DNA of 64,000 bases, from positions 31,901-95,900 of the forward strand of contig CAZVOD010000009.1 of the NCBI GenBank assembly GCA_964628385.1, in the 5' to 3' direction. The notes beneath the pieces are model-generated. The model saw only the letters and a list, made by a program, of their open reading frames with translations, made no database searches and was not told where the DNA came from. The position numbers were made by a program, and so were the translations under genes. Origin of the DNA: JANQPA01 sp964628385 (GTDB lineage: Bacteria > Bacteroidota > Bacteroidia > Chitinophagales > Saprospiraceae). Below are positions 18,682 to 26,226 of this stretch, piece by piece. Position 1 is the first letter of the stretch, and each line of letters starts with the position of its first letter.

Positions 18682-19680
18682 CTATTTTTGTTTGCTAATG
18701 GTTTCCCAAAGTAAATCTTTCAGTTCCATAATACCTTGCTGCGCGACTGATGAAATAAAAATATGCGGTATGCCCTCCGGTAATTCTGCTTTGATCCATT
18801 CCTTCATTTCTGGATCAACAAGATCACTCTTTGAAAGGGCCAAGATTCGAGGTTTATCTAATAATTCTGGGTTAAATTGTTCTAATTCATTTAACAAGAT
18901 GTGATATTGAGCTTTAATATCATCTACATCCACCGGAATTAGAAATAGTAGCGTAGCATTTCTTTCAATATGTCTCAAAAACCGATGTCCAAGTCCTTTC
19001 CCTTCATGAGCCTTTTCAATAATTCCAGGAATATCCGCCATAATAAAGGAGCGGCCATCGCGGTATTGTACCATGCCAAGATTAGGCACCAATGTAGTAA
19101 AAGCGTAGCTAGCAATTTTGGGTTTGGCTGCCGTCAAAACCGATAGCAGAGTGGACTTACCGGCATTGGGAAAACCAACCAATCCTACATCAGCCAATAC
19201 TTTGAGTTCCAGAATTTTCCATTCTTCCCTACCCGGCTCACCGGGTTGAGCATACCTAGGAGTCTGATTGGTGGACGACTTGAAATGGGAATTGCCCAGC
19301 CCACCCCGGCCTCCGGCTACGATAACTTTTTCCTCACCATGTTTGGTAATTTCAAACTCAATGGCTCCAGTTTCAGTATCTTTGGCCACCGTCCCCAAGG
19401 GTACATCCAGATAAATATCTTCGCCATTAGCTCCAAAGGAATGGTTGCCAGAGCCGTTACCTCCGGCGCCCGCTATGATGTGTTTTCTGTACTTCAAAGC
19501 TAGCAGTGTCCACACATTTCTATCGCCACGCAAGATGATATGACCACCACGACCTCCATCTCCGCCATCAGGACCCCCCTTTGAATTCCGTTTATCTCTA
19601 AAAAAATGAGATGAACCTGCTCCACCGGCCCCTGAGCGGCAGCAAATCTTCACATAATCTATAAAATTCTGATTAGACAT
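18682..19680 (-). CDS. obg: GTPase Obg (ribosome assembly)
   Basis: The protein is about 332 residues. The glycine-rich Obg fold (residues 1-155: CRSGAGGAGSSHFFR, GGDGGRGGHIIL, GGRGGLGNSHFK) is followed by a G domain with G1 GFPNAGKSTL, G3 DIPGIIEKAHEGKG and G4 SKSD. Obg binds the 50S subunit and acts in ribosome maturation and stress response. The ATG at 19680 follows AAAGAAG and gives the usual start MSNQNFIDYV. An in-frame ATG eight codons upstream is less likely. It lies between adk and the kinase/RapZ fusion on one strand, and adk-obg linkage is common in Bacteroidota. Confidence 0.97.
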   Translation of the reverse strand: MSNQNFIDYVKICCRSGAGGAGSSHFFRDKRNSKGGPDGGDGGRGGHIILRGDRNVWTLLALKYRKHIIAGAGGNGSGNHSFGANGEDIYLDVPLGTVAKDTETGAIEFEITKHGEEKVIVAGGRGGLGNSHFKSSTNQTPRYAQPGEPGREEWKILELKVLADVGLVGFPNAGKSTLLSVLTAAKPKIASYAFTTLVPNLGMVQYRDGRSFIMADIPGIIEKAHEGKGLGHRFLRHIERNATLLFLIPVDVDDIKAQYHILLNELEQFNPELLDKPRILALSKSDLVDPEMKEWIKAELPEGIPHIFISSVAQQGIMELKDLLWETISKQK

Positions 19681-19908
19681 CTTCTTTGCATTTTCGAGCA
19701 ACAAAAATAAAAATAGCTTTTAAAGCCTATAATGTTGACTTTAAAAGCTGTAGAAGTAATAATAGCGGGGATGGAATTCGCTTTTACAGCAAGAAATTGA
19801 ATGACTGTAGTGCTTGCTCAATCCCGCTAAAAGAAAAAGGTTCAATTTCATTGCATTGATGAAGCTAGAGGAGTATTCCGCATAGGTTGTGCAACCAAGT
19901 TGGTCTTA

Positions 19909-20490
19909 TCAAGCTTTTGATAAAGGAAGAATGGCAGCATTGAGTCTGTCAAAGATTTCTTCAATAGAACCTACTCCATCAATTTTTTGGGCCACTCCTT
20001 TTTTATCGTAATAATCAAAAACAGGTGATGTCTCATTTTTATAAACATCAATTCTATTTTTGATAATTGTTTCATCGCTATCATCGGCTCGGCCGGAGGA
20101 TTCTCCTCTTTTTTTGATCCGATTAATAATTTCAGCATCTGGAACATCAAGCATCAGCAAGGCAGAAATTTCGTTATTGTTTTCGGCCATCAGTTCGTCC
20201 AGCGATTTTGATTGGGCTATGGTTCTGGGAAACCCATCGAATATATAACCAGGTGCATCAAGGTTGGCTTCCACTTTATTTTTAAGCATACCCACTGTAA
20301 CAGAATCTGGTACCAGCTCTCCTTGTTGAATATAGCGCTTCGCCTCCTTTCCTAGCGGGGTATCATTTTTCATCTCATATCTAAAAAGGTCACCGGTTGA
20401 AATATGTAATAACCCGTATTCTTCCACTAACTTAGTAGCCTGAGTGCCTTTTCCTGAGCCCGGAGGGCCGAATAAAATCAAGTTAATCAT
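19909..20490 (-). CDS. adk: Adenylate kinase
   Basis: The 193-residue product has the P-loop GPPGSGKGTQ, the AMP-binding STGDLFR, the FDGFPRT motif and the lid-region KKRGESSGRADDSDET. This is a short-lid adenylate kinase that interconverts 2 ADP with ATP and AMP. The length is usual for Bacteroidota Adk. It is the first gene of the adk-obg-kinase/RapZ run, and 228 bp separate it from the Obg start. The frequent upstream partner hpt is absent, its place being taken by a short decayed reading frame. Confidence 0.97.
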   Translation of the reverse strand: MINLILFGPPGSGKGTQATKLVEEYGLLHISTGDLFRYEMKNDTPLGKEAKRYIQQGELVPDSVTVGMLKNKVEANLDAPGYIFDGFPRTIAQSKSLDELMAENNNEISALLMLDVPDAEIINRIKKRGESSGRADDSDETIIKNRIDVYKNETSPVFDYYDKKGVAQKIDGVGSIEEIFDRLNAAILPLSKA

Positions 20491-20619
20491 CTGTAGTTTA
20501 CATTTTAATTCAATAATAGTAGGCCATCAAATGGCGAAACTGCTCATGAGGTAATAAATCTTGAACCAGTCAATATTGCTAAAGGTTAGGGCAGCATTTG
20601 GCAAGCTCACAAAAATAAA

Positions 20620-20832
20620 AAGCAAATATAACTTCACCAAATTGATTTCTCTCAATGACGACCTTTTCATCCCTCAATCTCACATAATGGTGTATTTTCT
20701 ATCCGGCCATTGCTCCGTTTTCACTCCACTAGACTTGTTTCGTAGGTACAGCTCAGCCACCAGACATTGCATTTGCTTCCATTTGAGTTCCGAATAAAAG
20801 TAAAAGAATTAAGAAAAATAATTTAATTTCAT
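20620..20832 (-). pseudogene. Possible remnant of a small secreted protein gene
   Basis: Reading minus from ATG at 20832 gives MKLNYFS and a stop. One frame over continues FLILLLLFGTQMEANAM, together a good signal peptide with an ANA cleavage site, broken by one frameshift. Further stops follow, with a later block KVVIERNQFGEVIF. No family is recognised. It may be chance, but the signal peptide pattern is hard to ignore. Confidence 0.25.
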
Positions 20833-20884
20833 TTTAAACCATGGTCTGATGCGAAAGTCAAAGGCCTGGATTATTGCAGCGTGA

Positions 20885-21499
20885 TTGATATCCGTACATT
20901 CTCAAATATTACGCATTCAAAAATCAATACCTTTGCGTCCTTCATCTACAGAGTTATCAGACGAACAATTACTGGAGCTGATCCGAAAGTCCAAGACTAA
21001 TGAGCGGGGATTCGGCTTACTGATGGGGCAGTATCAGGAGCGCCTTTATTTTCACATTAGAAAGTTGGTAATTGATCATGAAGATGCCAATGATGTACTA
21101 CAGAATTGTTTTATCAAAGTTTATAAAAACATTCACAACTTTGAAGGTAAATCCAAGCTATACACCTGGATGTACAGAATTGCGACCAACGAAGCGATTA
21201 CCTTTTTGAACAAAAAGAAGCGTAAAGCCACTACTTCTATTGACGAGGGAGAAAATCACCTGATCAATGTACTGGAAGCAGATAGCTATTTTGAAGGGGA
21301 TCGCGTAACGATATTACTACAGGCAGCATTAAAAACATTGCCGGAAAAACAGCGGTTGGTATTTAATATGAGATATTTTGATGAAATGAGGTATAGGGAC
21401 ATGTCTGAAATACTGGAAACTTCTATCGGAGCGCTGAAGGCATCGTACCATCATGCTGTAAAGAAAATTGAAAAATATTTAAAAGAACTATCGACATAA
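20885..21499 (+). CDS. RNA polymerase ECF sigma factor
   Basis: The product is up to 204 residues. Region 2 shows ANDVLQNCFIKVYKNI and WMYRIATNEAITFLNKKK. Region 4 shows TLPEKQRLVFNMRYFDEM and an HTH in MSEILETSIGALKASYHHAVKKIE. The start is uncertain: no ATG occurs before region 2, so initiation is at TTG 20885 or more probably TTG 20933 (17 codons in). Family members usually begin just before DEQLLELIR. The next genes encode a single-pass membrane protein and a Spy-like periplasmic protein, a standard Bacteroidota stress-sensing set. Confidence 0.9.
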   Translation: MISVHSQILRIQKSIPLRPSSTELSDEQLLELIRKSKTNERGFGLLMGQYQERLYFHIRKLVIDHEDANDVLQNCFIKVYKNIHNFEGKSKLYTWMYRIATNEAITFLNKKKRKATTSIDEGENHLINVLEADSYFEGDRVTILLQAALKTLPEKQRLVFNMRYFDEMRYRDMSEILETSIGALKASYHHAVKKIEKYLKELST

Positions 21500-21523
21500 T
21501 GATTGTAATAAAAAGATGGTTAA

Positions 21524-22072
21524 ATGAAAAAAAAGATAAAAAAGAAAGGTCAGGAGGTTAAGGAGGAGTTGAGAGAGTTATCTCCTTTCTTGAGTCAGCT
21601 CAAGGAAAAGCCCGCACCTTTCAGGATTCCGGAGGATTATTTTGAAAAAATGCAGCAGGAAGTTTTTTCAAAGATTCATTCAGAAGAGTTAGCGCCAAAG
21701 ACAAGTGAACCAGCTGATATCGTCAGGCGCATCAATAGCTGGATAAGCAGCCTGTCCTGGTTATTTTATCCAAAATTAGCGGTGGTATTTGCTTCAGTTC
21801 TTATTTTGGTAGTAGCAGGCTATCTGGCTTTATTCAATGAGCCAGGTGGTGCCATACCAAAGGAGTTTGCCGACCTCAGTACCACGGAAGTCAGTGCCTA
21901 TGTGGATAAAAACCTCGATAAATTTGATGATGATGAGCTATCGGAAAATATTGCACTTTCGGAAGATGCTTCCATTCTTCCGGATGAAAAGATAGGCGAT
22001 GAAGAGATCAGCAGATATCTGGATGATGTTCTGGATGATATAGCCCCAGAAGAGCTGGAAGACTTATTTTAG
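21524..22072 (+). CDS. Probable membrane-anchored anti-sigma factor
   Basis: The 182-residue product starts with a lysine-rich cytoplasmic part containing PFRIPEDYFEKM, a motif frequent in Bacteroidota proteins next to ECF sigma genes. One transmembrane segment (about 83-105, LAVVFASVLILVVAGYLALF) follows, and the rest is a very acidic periplasmic tail (DDELSENIALSEDA...EELEDLF). The gene starts 24 bp after the sigma gene. The domain order and position imply an anti-sigma factor that holds the sigma factor at the membrane. No zinc-binding ZAS motif (HxxxCxxC) is present, so the mechanism is uncertain. Confidence 0.7.
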   Translation: MKKKIKKKGQEVKEELRELSPFLSQLKEKPAPFRIPEDYFEKMQQEVFSKIHSEELAPKTSEPADIVRRINSWISSLSWLFYPKLAVVFASVLILVVAGYLALFNEPGGAIPKEFADLSTTEVSAYVDKNLDKFDDDELSENIALSEDASILPDEKIGDEEISRYLDDVLDDIAPEELEDLF

Positions 22073-22388
22073 TAATGCTATATCAGCAAGCCATTTGCAG
22101 TAACCGATAAAAGGACTATTAGACTTGTATCGCTCGTATTGAAGTAGGTTAAAATCAGCTTTTTGCATTCCAGGTCGCTGTTGCATTCCTTCGCTTAAAA
22201 GTCTGACGGGCATTCATCTAGGGAATCGCGCAGTTATCTATGCCGCGCCTGAAGCTAAGATGAGCTGGGTATCTTCTGAGCAAAAGTGCTGGTGTGGGAG
22301 CAAAACAGTTTAATTTTCCTACTATTCTTTCCCGGCGAAACAAGTTTACTATTTAACCACAACTATTTTATTTTGAAAAAAGGGTTCA
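22073..22388. other. Spacer without a recognised gene
   Basis: This 316-bp stretch lies between the anti-sigma gene and the Spy-like gene. No credible reading frame, strong hairpin or clear TAnnTTTG box with a -33 partner was found. The Spy-like gene is probably transcribed from its own promoter near 22350. Confidence 0.35.
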
Positions 22389-22808
22389 ATGAAAAAATTA
22401 ATATTTGCATGTTTTCTGGTCTTGTTAGCCAGTCCGGCATGGAGTCAAAATGGGGAGCGAGTTAAGGCTTTGAAGGTCACCTATATTACTAATCGGCTGG
22501 ATTTAAGTGCCAGGGAGGCCGAGCAATTTTGGCCAATTTACAACAAGCACGAAAAGCAGGAAAATGCTTTGAGAAAAAAGTATCGTTTTTCTGGCAGTTT
22601 GTTGACTATATCGGATGAGGAGGCCAATGAGGCGGTTGAAAATTATCTGACGCTGGAGGAAAAGCTCTTTAAGCTTAAAAGGGACTTCATCAGAAGTCTG
22701 CAAGATATTGTTCCTTCCCGTAAGATTATGTTATTGAATAAGGCAGAAAAGGAATTCAAGCAAGAGCTTTTGAAAATTTTGAAAGAGCGTAGGCGAAACG
22801 AAGATTGA
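22389..22808 (+). CDS. Spy/CpxP-like periplasmic sensor protein
   Basis: The 139-residue product has a clear signal peptide (KKLIFACFLVLLASPAWS). The all-helical mature region contains YITNRLDLSAREAEQFWPIYN, which resembles the LTxxQ-type repeat of Spy/CpxP, and a strongly charged C-terminus. In Bacteroidota such proteins are encoded next to ECF sigma/anti-sigma pairs and are annotated as sensors or chaperones of envelope stress. The ATG follows AAAAGGG. Assignment rests on small-helix architecture and gene context. Direct action on the sigma factor is inferred. Confidence 0.7.
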   Translation: MKKLIFACFLVLLASPAWSQNGERVKALKVTYITNRLDLSAREAEQFWPIYNKHEKQENALRKKYRFSGSLLTISDEEANEAVENYLTLEEKLFKLKRDFIRSLQDIVPSRKIMLLNKAEKEFKQELLKILKERRRNED

Positions 22809-22854
22809 TTGAGTGGGCTGTAAATTTGCTAAAGCAGTGGCTTGATATCTCAAA

Positions 22855-22896
22855 AAATTCAGAGATGTCATTTTTAAAAATGACATCTCTGAATTT
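22855..22896. repeat. 42-bp perfect palindrome
   Basis: Two 21-base arms are exact reverse complements with no loop, centred at 22875/22876, with core ATGTCATTTTT/AAAAATGACAT. It lies 47 bp after the Spy-like gene. It could be a terminator, a cruciform-forming element or a dimeric protein site. The ATGACA motif is shared with the next hairpin. Confidence 0.85.
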
Positions 22897-22942
22897 GCTT
22901 CACCTATATTATTGATAAATAACTGATAATCAAAGTTTTATC

Positions 22943-22990
22943 TTTTTTTTGCAGACATGTCATTTCTAAAAATGACATGTCTGCAAAAAA
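22943..22990. terminator. Strong bidirectional terminator hairpin
   Basis: Arms 22945-22965 and 22970-22990 pair over 21 bases around a 4-base loop. They share the core GCAGACATGTCATTT, with a T-run on the left and an A-run on the right, so both strands end in a U-tract. It serves the convergent Spy-like and PBP genes. Confidence 0.75.
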
Positions 22991-23022
22991 GTACATGACA
23001 TGTCTAGACATGACATGTCTTG
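22991..23022. repeat. Iterated ATGACATGTC motifs
   Basis: Directly after the hairpin, ATGACATGTC occurs twice more around the 14-bp palindrome CATGTCTAGACATG. This continues the motif of the hairpin arms. Four or more copies within about 70 bp suggest a protein-binding array or slippage-derived repeats. Confidence 0.6.
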
Positions 23023-23086
23023 GGGTAGTACTATTAGACCCCACTCTCAAATCCTTCCCCTTTTCGGAACATTTTACCAAATACAA

Positions 23087-23118
23087 AAGCCTCTCCCAAA
23101 ACTAATCAGGAGAGGCTT
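23087..23118 (-). terminator. Terminator of the PBP1A gene
   Basis: AAGCCTCTCC (23087-23096) pairs with GGAGAGGCTT (23109-23118). On the minus strand the stem is followed by TTGTATTTGG. It lies 28 bp beyond the stop at 23146. Confidence 0.75.
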
Positions 23119-23145
23119 GACTATTCAAAACTCATTTATAGCTCT

Positions 23146-25578
23146 TTATCCCTCATCATCTGTAGGGACCTCCGCAATGACCTTTTCATTCGCCTCCACT
23201 TCCTGGCTTTCCTCAGTCCCTTCATTACCCTCGGTTTCGTCTTTTGCTTTTGGATAAAAAACATTCTTACAATTTAAGGCCTGTTTCACATGCTTTGGAA
23301 CTTCAGCAAATTCACTGGACACATATTTAGCATATCGATCATCCCCATTCATAGCTTTAATAAATTCGGCAAAAATCGGTAAAGCTGTATTAGCCCCCTG
23401 CCCCAAACGCAAAGAACGGAAACGCACAGCCGGTGATTCTGCACCAACCCAGGCTCCGGCTACCAGAGTAGGCGTAAAGCCCATAAACCATCCATCCGAA
23501 TGATTCTGACTCGTTCCTGTCTTACCGGCCAAATCATTTTCAAATTTATAGCGATAGCGTAAGCGCATTCCCGTACCCCTGTCGACTGCAGAGCGAAGCA
23601 TCTCCCGGATCATCAAAGCATGATCGGGTTCCATTACCTGTACCCAAAAGCTGGTATCCATTTTGGGTCGATTATCAATCAAAACTTCCCCATCCCGGGT
23701 GACTACCTTAGTGACATAAACCGGTTCCGGCCGCTTACCTTCATTAGCAAAAGTCCCATACACCTTCATCATATTGAACAGTGATGTCTCAATGGCTCCC
23801 AAAGCAATAGCAGGTACGCCCAGTACAGTATCAGCAACACCCAGCTCTTCGGCTAACTCAGCCACGTATTTTGGTCCCGAACGCATAGCCAAATTTACAG
23901 TAACTGTATTGATGGAATTGATCAATCCACCTTCCATAGAATAGGATCCGCCATATTTATTATCAGCATTTTTAGGCGTCCAGTTTTCGTATTTGGTATA
24001 AGTCCGTAGATAGTCACCCGTGTAAGTACACGGTGCAATCCCTCTCCTTATTGCATTAGCGTATACAATAGGTTTAAACGTAGACCCCACATGGCGTTTG
24101 GAACGAACATGGTCATATTGAAAATATTTATGCTCAATACCCCCAACCCAGGCTTTAATCGCTCCTGTGTTGGGTTCCATTGCCAGAAAGCCAGCGTTGA
24201 GGAAGCCCAAATAGTATTTGATGGAATCCATTGGACTCATCATCACTTGTTTTTCTCCCTTTTCCCAATCAAATACCGTCATATTAATCGGCACATTGAA
24301 CATCGAGTCGATTTCGGGTTCTGAAAAACCAGATTCTTTCAGCATCTGATATCTTAAAGAAGCGGTCTTACTCAATAATAAAATAGTATCATTCTCCCAA
24401 GGAGCCTCTCCATTTAGATGTTCAATAAAATCTTTCTGTAAATCCTTAAGACGACCTTTCAAAGCCTGCTCCGCGTAGGCCTGAAGCTGTGCATCTATTG
24501 TTGTATAAATTTTTAATCCATCCGTGTATAAATCATAAGCCATGCCATTGGGCTTTCTCAAATCGGCTAACTGCTGCTTTAGCTCCAATCTTAGATGTTC
24601 TCTGAAATGTGTTGCCAACCCTTCATTGTTAGTTAGCAAGGCATAATTCAAGCGAATAGGCTCTTTTTTCAAAGAATCAGCCAACTCCTTTTTCAAGTAA
24701 CCATACTTAGCCATTTGGTGCAGTACCAAATTCCGGCGTTCCATAGAACGTTCAGGAAAACGATTAGGATTGTAAACAGAAGTAGCTTTGAGCATCCCCA
24801 CTAATACGGCTGATTGGCTTACGGTAAGCTTTTCTGGTGTGGTGTTAAAAAATCGATGCGCAGCTACTTTAATACCGTAAGTATTTTCACTGAATGGAAC
24901 AGTATTCAGGTACAATTCAAGAATTTCATCCTTGTCATACATCGACTCCAGTTTCCAGGCGATCAGCACCTCCTTCAGCTTGTTGATCAGTAAAGAGCCA
25001 AAACCATATTCTTCCCGGGGATACAAGTTTTTGGCCAATTGCTGACTCAATGTGCTCCCACCCCCCGAAGCCTTATCGTTTAATACCAGTGTTTTTACAA
25101 ATACACGGAACCAGGAACGTACATCCACTCCTCCGTGAAGAAAAAAACGAGCATCTTCAGTGGCAATTAGGGCATTGATGAAATGATCAGAAATATCTTC
25201 AAATTTTACATTACTTCTGTTTTCAATATAGTATCGACCCAGCACTGTTTCATCTGATGCCAATACTTCTGACCCCTGATAAATAGTAACGTTGGCCAAA
25301 GCCTGACGATCCGGTAAGTTGCCGTAAACCCCCATGGAAATAGCCAGCATCAAACTGCCTGCCAGGAGCGCAGCAACACTTGAGAAGAGCAATGAAAAGA
25401 CCAATGCCCAAAATAAAGCAGTATACTTGTCTCTAAAATGTTTGTAAAAAGTAGTTAGCTGATTTGTTATCAGAGCGGGAATCCGCTTCAACCTGTCCAA
25501 TTGTATTGGGCGATTTTTTTTGATTGTTGTATGTTGCATGGGACGTTGATTTTTTATGTGAATATGTTCTCTTTGCAT
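23146..25578 (-). CDS. Bifunctional penicillin-binding protein 1A
   Basis: The product is about 810 residues from the ATG at 25578, which has AGAAGGA seven bases upstream. A TTG 11 codons earlier is less likely. A basic cytoplasmic tail and one transmembrane segment precede a GT51 glycosyltransferase domain (ATEDARFF, GGGSTLSQQLAKNLYPRE, YDKDEILELYLNTVPF) and a transpeptidase domain with SxxK in GSTFKP, SxN in NSINTV and KTGT. It polymerises and cross-links peptidoglycan. The C-terminal tail is acidic and low-complexity. All catalytic motifs are intact. Confidence 0.95.
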   Translation of the reverse strand: MQREHIHIKNQRPMQHTTIKKNRPIQLDRLKRIPALITNQLTTFYKHFRDKYTALFWALVFSLLFSSVAALLAGSLMLAISMGVYGNLPDRQALANVTIYQGSEVLASDETVLGRYYIENRSNVKFEDISDHFINALIATEDARFFLHGGVDVRSWFRVFVKTLVLNDKASGGGSTLSQQLAKNLYPREEYGFGSLLINKLKEVLIAWKLESMYDKDEILELYLNTVPFSENTYGIKVAAHRFFNTTPEKLTVSQSAVLVGMLKATSVYNPNRFPERSMERRNLVLHQMAKYGYLKKELADSLKKEPIRLNYALLTNNEGLATHFREHLRLELKQQLADLRKPNGMAYDLYTDGLKIYTTIDAQLQAYAEQALKGRLKDLQKDFIEHLNGEAPWENDTILLLSKTASLRYQMLKESGFSEPEIDSMFNVPINMTVFDWEKGEKQVMMSPMDSIKYYLGFLNAGFLAMEPNTGAIKAWVGGIEHKYFQYDHVRSKRHVGSTFKPIVYANAIRRGIAPCTYTGDYLRTYTKYENWTPKNADNKYGGSYSMEGGLINSINTVTVNLAMRSGPKYVAELAEELGVADTVLGVPAIALGAIETSLFNMMKVYGTFANEGKRPEPVYVTKVVTRDGEVLIDNRPKMDTSFWVQVMEPDHALMIREMLRSAVDRGTGMRLRYRYKFENDLAGKTGTSQNHSDGWFMGFTPTLVAGAWVGAESPAVRFRSLRLGQGANTALPIFAEFIKAMNGDDRYAKYVSSEFAEVPKHVKQALNCKNVFYPKAKDETEGNEGTEESQEVEANEKVIAEVPTDDEG

Positions 25579-25656
25579 ACCATTCCTTCTTTTGACTTTT
25601 CGAAAAACCAAAAAGTAACGGCCTTAACAAATGTTTAATTAGCCGAATGAAGCTGG

Positions 25657-25682
25657 CTGTACTGCATACAAATGCAGTACAG
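25657..25682. promoter_or_regulatory. Operator-like inverted repeat upstream of PBP1A
   Basis: CTGTACTGCAT (25657-25667) and ATGCAGTACAG (25672-25682) are perfect 11-base arms with a 4-base spacer. A related half-site GGCAGTACGG lies at about 25692-25701. It lies 79-104 bp before the PBP1A start with no T-tract, which suits a dimeric regulator site better than a terminator. Confidence 0.5.
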
Positions 25683-26163
25683 ACCATTTATGGCAGTACG
25701 GTTTTTTTGCTTACCCAATTGATTATTCTAATTGGCAATTTGATGAGCGCTTCTAAACAGAATACGGGATTTAGAGCTTCTCTTTTGCCGAATTACCAGG
25801 ACGTTTTGAGAATGTCGAGTTTTATTGTATAAACACTGTTTTTAACGAGAGGAATTAAAAGAGGGTTCCATTTTTATTAATTTTTTTCCGGCGGATTTGG
25901 TCGTCTAACATACACTTCATAAACGGAGCTTATTCCAGTAAATTTTAGATCAGTTGTTTTTTTTTCTTAAATTCCCTAGTATACCAAATAAAATTATACG
26001 CTACCGGCTTTCATACCCAAAAGAAAAGCCCTTTATGAACAATTGTATTTTTCGTCAACTTTTTATTAAAGAAAGTAGCCTACAGAAGTCTTGAATTCGT
26101 ACAAACTCATAGATTAGTGACGCTTGCAGGAATTTCGGAAATTTATAAATTCACTAAAATTTG

Positions 26164-26171
26164 TACATTTG
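26164..26171 (+). promoter_or_regulatory. Possible -7 box of the aconitase promoter
   Basis: TACATTTG matches TAnnTTTG and lies 56 bp before the start codon. The -33 position carries only a weak TTT, so confidence is low. Confidence 0.35.
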
Positions 26172-26226
26172 GCTACTGGAAAAATTTTAACAAAAACATT
26201 TACCAACATTAAATAAGTTTCTTACT

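Larger units (their letters stand above)
25579..26226. other. Divergent spacer between PBP1A and aconitase
   Basis: This 648-bp AT-rich region has no believable gene. The short frame at 25647-25832 lacks a ribosome site. It holds an operator-like inverted repeat at 25657-25682 on the PBP side and a promoter-like box on the aconitase side. Confidence 0.5.
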
